The notes under the pieces are model-generated. The model was not told the DNA's origin, searched no databases, and worked only from the letters and a program-made list of their open reading frames with translations. A stretch of 38,781 bases of DNA. Origin: Spirochaetota bacterium (GTDB taxonomy: Bacteria > Spirochaetota > UBA4802 > UBA5550). Of this stretch, positions 7,614 through 15,665 are shown in pieces (the stretch's first letter is position 1; every line of letters starts with the position of its first letter). The stretch spans positions 1-38,781 of the forward strand of contig JAAYBQ010000203.1 of assembly GCA_012730035.1 (NCBI GenBank), written 5' to 3'. The translations under genes and the position numbers were made by a program.

Positions 7614-7820
7614 TTATTTTTTCGGTTTTGCTTTAGCTTTTGCTTTTGCTTTTGCTTTTGCTTTGGGCTTCGGCTTGTCAGCTTCTTTCTTCTTCTGGGC
7701 TGCAAAGTCTTTCTCAAGTTTTGCAACTGCAGCTACTTCGCTTGCAAGTTCTTTGTTGAGCTTTACAAGTTTCGCTTTTTTCCTTTTGATGATGTTCTCT
7801 AACTGTTTAGCACTGGCCAT
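7614..7820 (-). CDS. Small Lys/Ala-rich basic protein with KA repeats
   Basis: A 68-residue protein starting MASAKQLENIIKRKK. The ATG at 7818-7820 has GAGGTG six bases upstream, better than the GTG at 7827-7829. Residues 1-46 look like a charged coiled coil (KLVKLNKELASEVAAVAKLE); residues 50-68 are a Pro/Lys/Ala tail with consecutive KA dipeptides encoded by a tandem 6-bp repeat. The tail resembles the C-terminal arms of histone H1-like and other nucleoid proteins, so a DNA- or RNA-binding role is possible but not shown. It is monocistronic and ends at a strong terminator, which suggests substantial expression. Confidence 0.75.
   Translation of the reverse strand: MASAKQLENIIKRKKAKLVKLNKELASEVAAVAKLEKDFAAQKKKEADKPKPKAKAKAKAKAKAKPKK
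7626..7664. repeat. Hexanucleotide tandem repeat inside the Lys/Ala-rich gene
   Basis: Six consecutive copies of a TTTTGC-type 6-mer (one with a single change, TTTAGC) encode Lys-Ala dipeptides on the minus strand. Copy-number change would add or remove KA pairs without shifting frame. Confidence 0.8.
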
Positions 7821-7829
7821 TGACCACAC

Positions 7830-8243
7830 CTCAAATTTTTTTTATAAGACCCTGATATCCATACACGAACATGTAACATAAAATTTTGCAAGTAAAAAAT
7901 TCAAAATCATATAACAAGTGATTAATTTTTTTAAAAAAACATCAGAGACACACCTCGCAGGGTTTACATTATACGTCATAGATTCATTAATCACTGTCAT
8001 GCCGTACATTATGATGCGCATTAAAAAAAAATTTTATCGCGGTACATATAATGCATCACCCGTATTAAATTTTATTCAGGCAAAGCAGTAAACAAAATCG
8101 GCACTCAACACTCTGCCCCCCGGTTAATCACTCTTATGCGAGTTTTATGTGTGGATTAATGTCTTGACTTAATGTTATGCTGTTTTTTTTCTGAATAACG
8201 TCGGTGAATATTCTTCAACAGATGTACACTGCCATTCCAGGAG
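7830..8243. other. AT-rich intergenic region before der
   Basis: About 410 bases between divergent genes with homopolymer A/T runs and no supported ORF or RNA. A TTGACT at 8164-8169 lies about 80 bases before der but has no convincing -10 at the right distance. On the minus strand a TTGAAT with a TTATGT 17 bases downstream could serve the Lys/Ala-rich gene; this is weak. Confidence 0.4.
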
Positions 8244-8249
8244 ATGATG

Positions 8250-9590
8250 ATGAGTACAAAACTTCCGGTTGTTTCGATAGTTGGACGTCAAAATGTTGGT
8301 AAATCCACGTTGTTTAACGCATTTGTGCGGGAAAAGAAGTCCATCGTAGACTCATTCCCCGGGCTAACCCGCGACATTATAGGCCACAATGTTGTGCATA
8401 ACGGCGTCAGCTTCATGGTCTGTGACACTCCGGGACTGGATCTTGCACAGTCATCGGAGCTTTCGGGGCAGATAATAGAGAACGCCAGGAGCCACCTTGC
8501 ACGTTCAGCGGTAATACTTTTCCTTATGGAGTACCCTTCACCCGAATCATTCGATCATGATCTGGCCGATATAGTGCGTAAAATGTCCATACCGACAATA
8601 GTTGCGGTAAATAAAATGGACGGAAGCGACCGCATGGAGAACATGCCCTACTTTTATGAGATGGGATTCAACGAAATTGTACCTGTATCGGCACTGCGCA
8701 GGTTCAACATTGATCTTCTGCTTGACTATATTGTACGCATGCTGCCCTCAAAAAAGACCGCAGTAAGGGAACCCGAGCTTAAAATTGCCATAACCGGACG
8801 CCCGAACTCGGGAAAATCGACACTGCTCAACTCGTTTATGGGATATGAACGCTCCGTTGTGTCCGATATACCGGGTACAACACGCGATTCCGTTGATGAC
8901 ACCTTTATGTACCACGAAAGACTTATACAGATCATAGACACCGCAGGTATAAGGAAAAAAAGCAGAATAACCGAAAGCATTGAGTATTACTCACTCACAA
9001 GGACTATCGAGGCAATACACAGGAGCGATGTAACCATACACATGATCGATGCGACAGTGGGGCTTACGGACAACGATAAAAAGATTTCGGACGAGATTAT
9101 TGCCGCGAAAAAACCTGTAATAATTGCTGTGAACAAGTGGGACGCTGTCGAAAAAGACCACAAAACCTTTGAAGCATTCAAGGACAGGCTTATTTTTAAA
9201 TTTTTCCGAGCCGCTGACTTCCCTATTATATCTATTTCTGCAAAAAACAGGCAAAGGATCAACAAACTGCTGGATACTGCCACTGAACTTGATGCTAAAG
9301 CACGCAAACGTATAGATACCCCCACACTTAACAGGGTGATGGCGCAGATTAAAAGCGCCGCAAGGATACCTCAATTAAATGAGAAGCTGAAGGTTTATTA
9401 CGCTGTCCAGGTTGAATCGATACCGCCGCAGTTCAAATTTTTCGTGAATCACGCTGAGTATTTTAAAAAGGACGTAGTCAGGTACTTCGAAAAAGCATTA
9501 AAAGAGGCATTCGACCTTCAGGGCCTGCCGGTTTTTATCCAGATTGAGGGGAAAAACAGAAATGACGGCCGAAGAAAACCTAAATCCTGA
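8250..9590 (+). CDS. der: Ribosome biogenesis GTPase Der (EngA)
   Basis: Der carries two tandem GTPase domains and a KH-like C-terminus and acts in 50S subunit assembly. The first P-loop is GRQNVGKS near the N-terminus with DTPG; the second is GRPNSGKS with DTAG and IRKKSRI. NKMD and NKWD are the two guanine-specificity motifs. The C-terminal KH-like domain ends VFIQIEGKNR. Three ATG codons occur in a row at 8244, 8247 and 8250; AGGAG at 8239-8243 is best spaced (6 bases) for the third, giving 446 residues. The 3' end overlaps convergent recR by 11 bases. Confidence 0.96.
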   Translation: MSTKLPVVSIVGRQNVGKSTLFNAFVREKKSIVDSFPGLTRDIIGHNVVHNGVSFMVCDTPGLDLAQSSELSGQIIENARSHLARSAVILFLMEYPSPESFDHDLADIVRKMSIPTIVAVNKMDGSDRMENMPYFYEMGFNEIVPVSALRRFNIDLLLDYIVRMLPSKKTAVREPELKIAITGRPNSGKSTLLNSFMGYERSVVSDIPGTTRDSVDDTFMYHERLIQIIDTAGIRKKSRITESIEYYSLTRTIEAIHRSDVTIHMIDATVGLTDNDKKISDEIIAAKKPVIIAVNKWDAVEKDHKTFEAFKDRLIFKFFRAADFPIISISAKNRQRINKLLDTATELDAKARKRIDTPTLNRVMAQIKSAARIPQLNEKLKVYYAVQVESIPPQFKFFVNHAEYFKKDVVRYFEKALKEAFDLQGLPVFIQIEGKNRNDGRRKPKS

Positions 9591-10179
9591 CGCGGCCTTC
9601 TATCGATTTGGCCACAGTGGCGCTGTCAGCGAACTCCAGGTCGCTCCCCACGGGTAATCCGTGCGCTATTCTTGTCACTTTAATTCCGAGCGGAGAGAGC
9701 AGAGCAGCAAGATAAAGGGTGGTTGCGTCCCCCTCTATGGTTGGATTAAGGGCCAGTATGACCTCTTCAGGTTTTGAACTTCCGCAGCGGTTTACAAGCG
9801 GCTGGATGTTCAGTTCGTCGGGGCCGATGCCGTCAAGGGGTGCGATCAGCCCTCCAAGGACATGGTACAGACCGCGGAATTCACCAGAAGCTTCTATTGT
9901 AAAGATATCACGCGCGCCTTCGACCACACACAAAACTTTGCCGTCGCGACCGGGGTCAGAGCAGATTGAGCATACACCGCTATCCGATATTCCGCCACAG
10001 ACGCTGCAGGTTGTAATGTTATCCTTAAGTTCAATTATCGCATTAACCAGTCGCTCCACTGCAGGCCTGTCCATCCCGAGCATGTAAAACGCAATGCGCG
10101 AAGCACTCTTGCCGCCTATTCCAGGCAGCCTGGAGAGCTCGCGCGTTACCTTCTCGATGTAGGCCGAGGGTTTTGCCAC
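9580..10179 (-). CDS. recR: Recombination mediator protein RecR
   Basis: A 199-residue protein that with RecO and RecF loads RecA at gaps. It has an N-terminal helix-hairpin-helix (LSRLPGIGGKSASRIAFYML, about 15-34), a C4 zinc finger (C58, C61, C70, C73) and a Toprim domain (about 81-175) with VVEGARDIFTIE and ALNPTIEGDAT. Length equals the family norm of about 200. The start is GTG at 10177-10179, seven bases after the ybaB stop, without a strong ribosome site, so it probably depends on translational coupling. It is the last gene of dnaX-ybaB-recR. Confidence 0.96.
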   Translation of the reverse strand: MAKPSAYIEKVTRELSRLPGIGGKSASRIAFYMLGMDRPAVERLVNAIIELKDNITTCSVCGGISDSGVCSICSDPGRDGKVLCVVEGARDIFTIEASGEFRGLYHVLGGLIAPLDGIGPDELNIQPLVNRCGSSKPEEVILALNPTIEGDATTLYLAALLSPLGIKVTRIAHGLPVGSDLEFADSATVAKSIEGRVRI

Positions 10180-10186
10180 AACCGGC

Positions 10187-10501
10187 TCAGCCTAAGAGCC
10201 CGCCAAGGTCCATGCCGCCCGCCATCTTCTTCATCTCTTCAGCAGCATAGTTGCGCGCCTTGTCAATGGCATCATTTACTGCGTAATAGACGTTTTTTTC
10301 GATCTTTTTGTGATCTCCGGTTTTTACAAGTTCCGGATCAATGCTGATCTCAAGCAGGCTGAACTCACCGTTTACCACGGCCTTGACGCTTTCGTCAGCG
10401 CACATGCCGCTTACCTTTGCCTTCTTGATATTCTTCTGAATATTTTTCATCTCTTTCTGCATTTTCATCAACTGGCCGATGTCTCCGAGTCCCTTAAGCA
10501 T
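10187..10501 (-). CDS. ybaB: Nucleoid-associated protein YbaB/EbfC
   Basis: About 104 residues from the ATG at 10499-10501, which has AAGGAG seven bases upstream. It starts MLKGLGDIGQLMKMQKEM, the typical YbaB opening, and ends in a Gly/Met-rich tail (MKKMAGGMDLGGLLG). YbaB (EbfC in Borrelia) is a small dimeric DNA-binding protein with a tweezer-like shape. The start codon overlaps the end of dnaX by 8 bases, and recR follows 7 bases after the stop, so the three are one coupled operon as in many bacteria. Confidence 0.94.
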   Translation of the reverse strand: MLKGLGDIGQLMKMQKEMKNIQKNIKKAKVSGMCADESVKAVVNGEFSLLEISIDPELVKTGDHKKIEKNVYYAVNDAIDKARNYAAEEMKKMAGGMDLGGLLG

Positions 10502-12185
10502 TTTCATTCTCCTTTTTAACAATCTGTCCGTAAAAGGCATTCTGTATCCTGTTCACGGCCTGGCTTTCAGTTTTATTCTCTTTTTTTACCGGTTCAGTCC
10601 CGGCCTCATCATCGGGCAGCGGAAGTGGTTCAGGTTCAGGCCCGGGTTCAGGCTTAAACCCGGTCACAGCCGGGCCGGGTGTAACATCAGGTATTCCCGA
10701 TGCCTGAGGTTTGATGTTAAGTTCAACCTGAACTGCAGTTCCAAGCCGATCTGAAAGATTTTTCTGTATATATGCTGCAGTTTTTGAGTCAAGTGATTTA
10801 CTGTATGTGGAGGAGTCTATACCTTCGGGATAGGAGAGTACAAGTTTTGCGCCGTCATACACTGCAACTGCAGGACGCAGTATGTAGTACAGCCGGTTTT
10901 TTCTGGCGTCAAATTCCGCAAGCATTTCACTCCATGCCTGTATTACATTATTTGCGGATAGATTTTCATTTTTTTTTTGTGCTTCAGCAGCAGGTGCGGG
11001 CGCTGTATGCTTCTGATCCTGCGAAGAGACTGTTACGCCCTGGTCTTCAAGTTTTTTTATTATCTCGGCAATTGACGGGGTCTGTATTACAGAAACCATG
11101 TCCATGAGCGCCATCTCAAGGTAAACCCTGTCGTTTCCGGAAAAGCGCAGATTTTTAACAAGCTCAGAGGCTATTTTAAACAGGGCGCCAAGCTCAAAGT
11201 CCCCCAGCCTTTTTCCCGATGACGAAAGCAATGCTGTCTCCTCGACCGAGAGTCCAAGCATGGACTTTACATCGATCCCCGCATTTATAAGTCGCACATA
11301 GCGGATAATATCCATAAAACCCGCCGAGTACCTTGAAACATCGATGCCCATGGATACAATGCGGTCAACCTCGGCCATAAGCCCTGCAGCATCAGCCATG
11401 GAGACCAGTTCAATAAGTTTAGCGTAGCTCTCGGTGGGAACAACTCCAAGTATCGAGAGCGCGTCATCCTCTGAAATCTCGGTTCCGCCCTCTGCAGCGC
11501 CGGAAAATGATATGACCTGCTCCAGCAGCGACTGGGCGTCGCGCATGGAACCATCGGCTATACGCGCAACCGGGTAGAGCGCCCCCTGTGATATGCGGTA
11601 ACCCTCTTTCTCAACTATCGAGGCAAGATGAGTAACAACCACATCGACGGGTATCTTTTTAAAAAAATACTTCTGGCACCGCGAAAGAATGGTGTCTGGT
11701 ATTTTATGTATTTCAGTAGTGGCGAAAATAAATATTACATGATCAGGCGGCTCTTCAAGGGTCTTTAAAAGCGCATTGAACGCTGCAGTTGTAACCATGT
11801 GCACTTCGTCTATGATGTAAATCTTGTAGCGCGACCGTGCGGGCGCGAAGTTCACATTTTCGCGCAGTTCGCGAATGTTGTCTATGCCGTTGTTGGAAGC
11901 ACCGTCGATCTCGATTACATCAAATGATATGCCCCGCTTGATCTCGATGCAGTTTTCACATTTTCCGCATGGAGTTGAGGTAGGTCCGTCTATGCAGTTA
12001 AGGGATTTTGCGACAATACGCGCCATTGTAGTCTTGCCCACGCCGCGAGGCCCGGAAAAAAGATAGGCATGGGATATCCTGCCATTCTTTATGCTGTTAC
12101 GGATGGTTCGCGATACGTGATCCTGGTAAACTACTTCGTCGAAGGTCTGCGGACGCCATTTTCTGGCTATTACCTGATATGACAT
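10494..12185 (-). CDS. dnaX: DNA polymerase III subunit gamma/tau DnaX
   Basis: A 563-residue clamp-loader subunit. The AAA+ part holds Walker A GPRGVGKT (about 45-52), a four-cysteine zinc module (C64, C73, C76, C79), Walker B IYIIDEVHM (about 122-130), sensor 1 ATTE and an arginine finger in LSRCQKYFF. Domain III ends near 370. The C-terminal third (about 385-563) is Ala/Pro/Glu/Lys-rich and variable, as in tau. A run of ten A at codons 403-406 may produce a short gamma form (see the slippery site). The ATG at 12183-12185 is preceded by GGGGAA. tRNA-Ser lies just upstream on the same strand. Confidence 0.96.
   Translation of the reverse strand: MSYQVIARKWRPQTFDEVVYQDHVSRTIRNSIKNGRISHAYLFSGPRGVGKTTMARIVAKSLNCIDGPTSTPCGKCENCIEIKRGISFDVIEIDGASNNGIDNIRELRENVNFAPARSRYKIYIIDEVHMVTTAAFNALLKTLEEPPDHVIFIFATTEIHKIPDTILSRCQKYFFKKIPVDVVVTHLASIVEKEGYRISQGALYPVARIADGSMRDAQSLLEQVISFSGAAEGGTEISEDDALSILGVVPTESYAKLIELVSMADAAGLMAEVDRIVSMGIDVSRYSAGFMDIIRYVRLINAGIDVKSMLGLSVEETALLSSSGKRLGDFELGALFKIASELVKNLRFSGNDRVYLEMALMDMVSVIQTPSIAEIIKKLEDQGVTVSSQDQKHTAPAPAAEAQKKNENLSANNVIQAWSEMLAEFDARKNRLYYILRPAVAVYDGAKLVLSYPEGIDSSTYSKSLDSKTAAYIQKNLSDRLGTAVQVELNIKPQASGIPDVTPGPAVTGFKPEPGPEPEPLPLPDDEAGTEPVKKENKTESQAVNRIQNAFYGQIVKKENENA
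10969..10978 (-). promoter_or_regulatory. A10 slippery run in dnaX (candidate frameshift or slippage site)
   Basis: On the coding strand codons 403-406 read CAA AAA AAA AAT, i.e. ten A in a row. One extra A, or a -1 ribosomal shift, reads AAA then TGA at once, giving a product of about 406 residues with the AAA+ domains only. Loss of one A leads to a TAA after about ten codons. E. coli makes gamma by -1 frameshifting and Thermus thermophilus by transcriptional slippage on A9 in the same gene. Confidence 0.6.
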
Positions 12186-12211
12186 GTTCCCCGGCCAGTG
12201 TGTAATTTAGT

Positions 12212-12296
12212 CGGAAAGGGGGGGATTCGAACCCCCGGCAGCTTTCACTACACACGCTTTCCAAGCGTGCTCCTTAGGCCTCTCGGACACCTTTCC
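12212..12296 (-). tRNA. tRNA-Ser(GGA)
   Basis: An 85-base class II tRNA. The acceptor stem GGAAAGG (12290-12296) pairs with CCTTTCC (12213-12219). The anticodon stem CACGC/GCGTG encloses loop TTGGAAA with anticodon GGA at 12260-12262. There is a long variable arm and a T-loop GGTTCGAATCC. The discriminator is G, as for serine tRNAs. CCA is not encoded. It lies just upstream of dnaX. Confidence 0.95.
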
Positions 12297-12311
12297 TTAA
12301 CAGCAGAATAC

Positions 12312-12340
12312 CTGATAAAACAGGGCGCGATCTTTGTCAA
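12312..12340 (-). promoter_or_regulatory. Promoter of tRNA-Ser (and possibly dnaX operon)
   Basis: The minus strand has TTGACA (12335-12340) and TATCAG (12312-12317) 17 bases apart, ending 15 bases before the tRNA 5' end. No terminator is seen between the tRNA and dnaX, so dnaX may be read through from here. Confidence 0.6.
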
Positions 12341-12406
12341 TAAACAATTTCAGGCCTGCGTGCAGCATAACACCGGCCTTCAGGATATAACCGTTTTAAA
12401 ACTCTG

Positions 12407-13324
12407 TTAAAAGAATACCCCTGCAAAGCATGATGCCTGCAAATTCATCAATTGAATATACAGATCATCTATCCGCCCGAACTGGTTTTCATTAAGCGCC
12501 GAAAATCCAGTAAAAAAATCTTTGCCAATATACCCGGCTGCCATCTGGTAATCAAAATCCGGTATAAAATTAATATCTTTTTTATAAGACCCGCCTGGAA
12601 CAGAGTGCCTGTTATACTCACCACCGGCACCAAGAGAAACAATAGCTGTTATATAGAATCTGCTTAATGCAAGTGTGCCGCTGATACCCGCAGACAAAAA
12701 GGCCTGCCATGAATGATACCTGTTAAAATTTCCGGCATCAGGTTCAAACTGCGGCCTGTCAGCAGCAGGGATAATCGATTCGTCATTATCAACACTGAAC
12801 CTTCCGGCAGACAGTTTTAAATATGGTGACCAGCCGTTTTCAAGCAGGCCCTCATCCTGCCTGGATATATTCCGGTATGTATTCTGCCTGAAAAAATAGT
12901 AACAGGAAATCCCTGTATTCATGATACGCATGTCCGGGTATTCATTAGGGCCCGGATACTTTTTATTAAGATTACCATCTTCAATATAATAATCTTTAAA
13001 TGACTGGTAAAACAGCTCGATGCCAAGACTTTCACCGAACCATGAGATAAAAATATCGCGCAGAACGGTTTCACCACCGAAAACAGTGTCGGTATCCACA
13101 CCCAGGACAAAGTCTTTATAACCTGCTGTTATTCCCAGGGATGAATTGTTCTCGGCACCAAGTGAAAGATCATACGAATTATTGTCGCCAAAACTTAAAT
13201 CGGGCATTCCGAAATTGTATTCAATTCTGACGTACCCTTTTCTTTCAGTCTCATCAGCAGAAAAAGCCGGCATCAGCGCAGACCAGATAAAAAAAAGTGT
13301 TATTAAAAACTTCAGATTTTGCAT
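12407..13324 (-). CDS. Predicted outer-membrane beta-barrel protein (DUF4421-like)
   Basis: A 305-residue exported protein. A signal peptide (MQNLKFLITLFFIWSALMPA, cleavage probably after AFSA) is followed by alternating amphipathic strands rich in Tyr, Phe and Gly (GYVRIEYNFGMPDLSF, ISWFGESLGIELFYQSFKDY, SPYLKLSAGRFSV) and a C-terminal Phe (FAGVFF). This is the look of a small outer-membrane barrel. The Y-Q-x-(F/Y)-K-x-Y-Y segment near residue 107 recalls the DUF4421 family; that assignment is tentative. No function can be assigned. It is monocistronic, on the minus strand, with only a short gap to the tRNA promoter. Confidence 0.65.
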   Translation of the reverse strand: MQNLKFLITLFFIWSALMPAFSADETERKGYVRIEYNFGMPDLSFGDNNSYDLSLGAENNSSLGITAGYKDFVLGVDTDTVFGGETVLRDIFISWFGESLGIELFYQSFKDYYIEDGNLNKKYPGPNEYPDMRIMNTGISCYYFFRQNTYRNISRQDEGLLENGWSPYLKLSAGRFSVDNDESIIPAADRPQFEPDAGNFNRYHSWQAFLSAGISGTLALSRFYITAIVSLGAGGEYNRHSVPGGSYKKDINFIPDFDYQMAAGYIGKDFFTGFSALNENQFGRIDDLYIQLMNLQASCFAGVFF

Positions 13325-13568
13325 AATCCCCCGGCAACGTTTGAGTATTTAAAATACAGACAATTAAAGCAGCATAAACAGCTCACATTTAGAGTATCTT
13401 TGCAAGAATAATACACTACCCCTCAAAAAAATATTCAGTTATAGTGCGGGCAGCCAGACATTAAAATAAAGGCCCCGGTCCGGTAAAAGTTAATTGTCAG
13501 ATGTTTCAAACAGCAGAGTGTAATATATCCGCAGCCGTAAAGGCCTGAATACTGGCTGATTATTCATG

Positions 13569-13599
13569 TTGACAAATACGGCTGGAGATTTTCTATAAA
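13569..13599 (+). promoter_or_regulatory. Promoter of the DUF3592 gene
   Basis: TTGACA (13569-13574) and TATAAA (13594-13599) are 19 bases apart; a TCTATA at 13592-13597 would give 17. The start codon at 13621 follows about 20 bases later. Confidence 0.55.
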
Positions 13600-13620
13600 T
13601 ACAACACCATGGAGGGATAT

Positions 13621-14112
13621 ATGGCTATACCGGCAAAAAATCTGCTGCTAACCGGAAGAATATTTCTTCTTGCCAGCGCACTGCTCTTTGCGGGCATGCT
13701 CTACTACGGATCAGGGGCCCTGAGTTACAGCAGCAACACGGTTGAAACTGACGGAATCATAGTCGGCTACACTCACGGCGAAGGGGCAGTAATAACTGAA
13801 AATCCGGACATGGACTATTACCCCGTTATTGAATACTACGACAACAGGGGGAACAGATACAGAATAAACCCCGATATTGCGATGAACAGCGAAGTTCAGC
13901 AGTTCATTAAATCAAAAGATGGGGCTGCATCGGCTGATGCGCCGACAGTGAGAATCAGGTACATAAAGAACTGTCCGTCCGAGGCAGGTCCTGCGGGCAC
14001 ATTCCCGGACCTGTGGGTTCCGGTCATAGCTTATGGAATACTTGCACTGTTTTTCTCGATTACCGGCACCGCTCTTACGGGATATGGCGAAAAAGATGGC
14101 CAGGTAAAATAA
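13621..14112 (+). CDS. DUF3592 membrane protein
   Basis: A 163-residue protein with two transmembrane segments (about 8-30 and 132-152) that flank an exported or cytoplasmic beta-rich domain. The domain contains TDGIIVGYTHG, YYPVIEYYDNRGNRYRINPD and VRIRYIKNCPSEA, the usual DUF3592 pattern (a T-G-x-V opening, P-V-V-x-Y/F, then V-x-Y-x-P near the end). The ATG at 13621 is preferred over 13609 because GGAGG lies five bases upstream of it. Function of the family is unknown. It is convergent with marC. Confidence 0.75.
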   Translation: MAIPAKNLLLTGRIFLLASALLFAGMLYYGSGALSYSSNTVETDGIIVGYTHGEGAVITENPDMDYYPVIEYYDNRGNRYRINPDIAMNSEVQQFIKSKDGAASADAPTVRIRYIKNCPSEAGPAGTFPDLWVPVIAYGILALFFSITGTALTGYGEKDGQVK

Positions 14113-14136
14113 ATCCGTGCCATATAAAGATGCAGG

Positions 14137-14745
14137 CTATTTCATGAAGTTTTTAATACCGGTAAAGACCAGCTGAGCCGCGAGGGCCGAAAGTATAAGC
14201 CCCGTGATCTTGCTTATAATAATTATCCCCTTCTTTCTGAAGACTGTTTCAAGGTAGGCCGAAAGATAGAGTATCGCCCCGGTAAAAAATATGGCCAGGA
14301 ACAGTGCAGCCAGGGCTATCAGCTTTAGCCTGAACTTTTCAATCTCAACACCCATAACCAGTATTGCACCTATAGTAGCCGGCCCCACTATGACCGGAAT
14401 CGCAAGGGGGACCACTGCTATGTCATCCTCAAAACTGAAAGCGCTATGAGGCTGCCTTGCATGAACAAGGCCCGCTGCCGTGATAAAGAGCAGTGAACCG
14501 GCGCCTATTCTGAAAGCATCAATGGTAATTCCGAAAAGGCTGAATATCTCTTTGCCAAGAAGAAAGAGCACCAGGCATGAAACATACACAGAAAAGGTTA
14601 TCTTAAGTGAAAGCTTTTTCCGTGCTCCGTTGTCCATGCCCTCTGTCATGGTTAAAAACATGGTCAGGGCAAAAAAGGGTGTAGGCAGAAAAAAGAATTT
14701 GATAAATATATTAATAAAAAAAAGCAGCTCATCAGCAAGATTCAT
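14137..14745 (-). CDS. MarC family (UPF0056) integral membrane protein
   Basis: About 202 residues with six predicted transmembrane helices. Family signatures are PTPFFALTMFLTMTEG near the N-terminus and AVVPLAIPVIVGPATIGAIL in the middle (the P-L-A-x-P-x-x-x-G-P motif). MarC proteins resemble NAAT amino-acid transporters, but their substrate is not established; the old link with antibiotic resistance was withdrawn. The ATG at 14743-14745 has AAGGTG upstream and is preferred to the GTG two codons earlier. It lies 30 bases after ndk on the same strand and may be co-transcribed. Confidence 0.88.
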   Translation of the reverse strand: MNLADELLFFINIFIKFFFLPTPFFALTMFLTMTEGMDNGARKKLSLKITFSVYVSCLVLFLLGKEIFSLFGITIDAFRIGAGSLLFITAAGLVHARQPHSAFSFEDDIAVVPLAIPVIVGPATIGAILVMGVEIEKFRLKLIALAALFLAIFFTGAILYLSAYLETVFRKKGIIIISKITGLILSALAAQLVFTGIKNFMK

Positions 14746-14775
14746 ATTCACACCTTTACCAGGGCAGTGCCCGCG

Positions 14776-15189
14776 TCAATAAATCTCGGAAGCTGAAAAA
14801 AAGTATGCTATTTCAAAAGCCGCAGTGTCCGGAGCATCAGATCCATGTACAACGTTGAACTGTATGCTCTCAGCAAAGTCCGCCCTGATTGTACCCGGTT
14901 CAGCCTCTTTGAAATTAGTAGCACCCATCAGCTTCCTGTTAAGGGCAATGGCGTTTTCACCTTCAAGCACCATTACAAGTACCGGGCCGCTGGACATGAA
15001 TTCGACCAGTTCATCATAGAAAAATTTACCTTTATGAACCGCGTAAAATCCAGCGGCGGTATCTTTGCTCATCATGATTTTTTTAGCAGCGGCTACCCTG
15101 AGTCCCGCAGCCTCGAACCTGCGTATTACTTCACCGACAATATTTTTCCTTATTCCGTCGGGTTTGATGATTGAAAGAGTGCGTTCCAT
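14776..15189 (-). CDS. ndk: Nucleoside diphosphate kinase
   Basis: A 137-residue enzyme that balances NTP and dNTP pools by moving a phosphate from ATP through a phosphohistidine. It starts [16 protein letters not shown] and carries the active-site motif NVVHGSD with the catalytic His near residue 116. [20 protein letters not shown] is the nucleotide-binding stretch. Length is standard for bacteria. It is upstream of marC on the minus strand; a gene for an Rnk-like protein (regulator of nucleoside diphosphate kinase family) lies elsewhere in the window at 30163. Confidence 0.97.
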   Translation of the reverse strand: MERTLSIIKPDGIRKNIVGEVIRRFEAAGLRVAAAKKIMMSKDTAAGFYAVHKGKFFYDELVEFMSSGPVLVMVLEGENAIALNRKLMGATNFKEAEPGTIRADFAESIQFNVVHGSDAPDTAAFEIAYFFSASEIY

Positions 15190-15222
15190 ATTTATTCCAG
15201 CCTGTTTTATAATTCCAATGTC

Positions 15223-15242
15223 ATTCCCGCGAAGGCGGGAAT
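15223..15242. repeat. REP-like palindrome, copy 1
   Basis: ATTCCCGC-GAAG-GCGGGAAT is a perfect 8-bp inverted repeat, preceded by TGTC. Palindromes of this form are common dispersed intergenic repeats in many bacterial genomes. Confidence 0.7.
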
Positions 15243-15363
15243 CTATATCATTTCATAAAAACAATTACGCCTGTTTTAGCAACAACAAATTGACTGATTT
15301 CATAAATCCGATCTTACAGAATTTCCCGCAAGGGCTCTTCCTCCGGTCGCCCGCCGGAGTTTA

Positions 15364-15381
15364 TCCCCGCGCAGGCGGGGA
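15364..15381. repeat. REP-like palindrome, copy 2
   Basis: TCCCCGC-GCAG-GCGGGGA is a 7-bp perfect inverted repeat 140 bases from copy 1 with a related core. The 15190-15440 interval has no supported gene; it holds these two palindromes and otherwise AT-rich sequence. Confidence 0.65.
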
Positions 15382-15442
15382 CGGGATTGAGTATAAGTTT
15401 CTCAGCAGACCCGTAAAAGTATCCGCATGTAAATAATAAACA

Positions 15443-15475
15443 AAAAAGGCTGCCTTTAAAAGACAGCCTTTTTTG
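15443..15475. terminator. Bidirectional terminator downstream of tRNA-Leu
   Basis: AAAAAAGGCTG and CAGCCTTTTTT form an 11-bp stem around a short loop, with A and T runs on either side. It ends the minus-strand tRNA-Leu transcript. Confidence 0.88.
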
Positions 15476-15479
15476 TTAT

Positions 15480-15562
15480 TGCCCAGAGCGGGACTTGAAC
15501 CCACACGAGAAATTCCCACATGGCCCTCAACCATGCGTGTCTACCAATTCCACCACCTGGGC
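15480..15562 (-). tRNA. tRNA-Leu(GAG)
   Basis: An 83-base class II tRNA. The acceptor stem GCCCAGG (15556-15562) pairs with TCTGGGC (15481-15487); discriminator A. The anticodon stem CATGG/CCATG encloses TTGAGGG with anticodon GAG. The variable arm is long and the T-loop reads GGTTCAAGTCC. CCA is not encoded. Confidence 0.95.
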
Positions 15563-15585
15563 AAACTTCAGTCGAAGATAAAGAC

Positions 15586-15613
15586 TAGATAAACCACAGC
15601 TATTTTATGTCAA
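15586..15613 (-). promoter_or_regulatory. Promoter of tRNA-Leu
   Basis: The minus strand has TTGACA (15608-15613) and TATCTA (15586-15591) 16 bases apart, about 24 bases before the tRNA 5' end. Confidence 0.55.
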
Positions 15614-15665
15614 CAAAAAATATTTTGCTGTTTATTTTTTGTTCAAAATGACAGATTCACTGTCA

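Noticed and set aside
12297-12406. SRP RNA (4.5S) near dnaX
   Set aside because: The gene is often next to dnaX, but this gap lacks the conserved GGAA/AGCAG core and is only about 110 bases; it holds the tRNA promoter.
15223-15381. CRISPR-like repeats
   Set aside because: Only two imperfect palindromic copies 140 bases apart, without unique spacers of constant length and with no cas gene.
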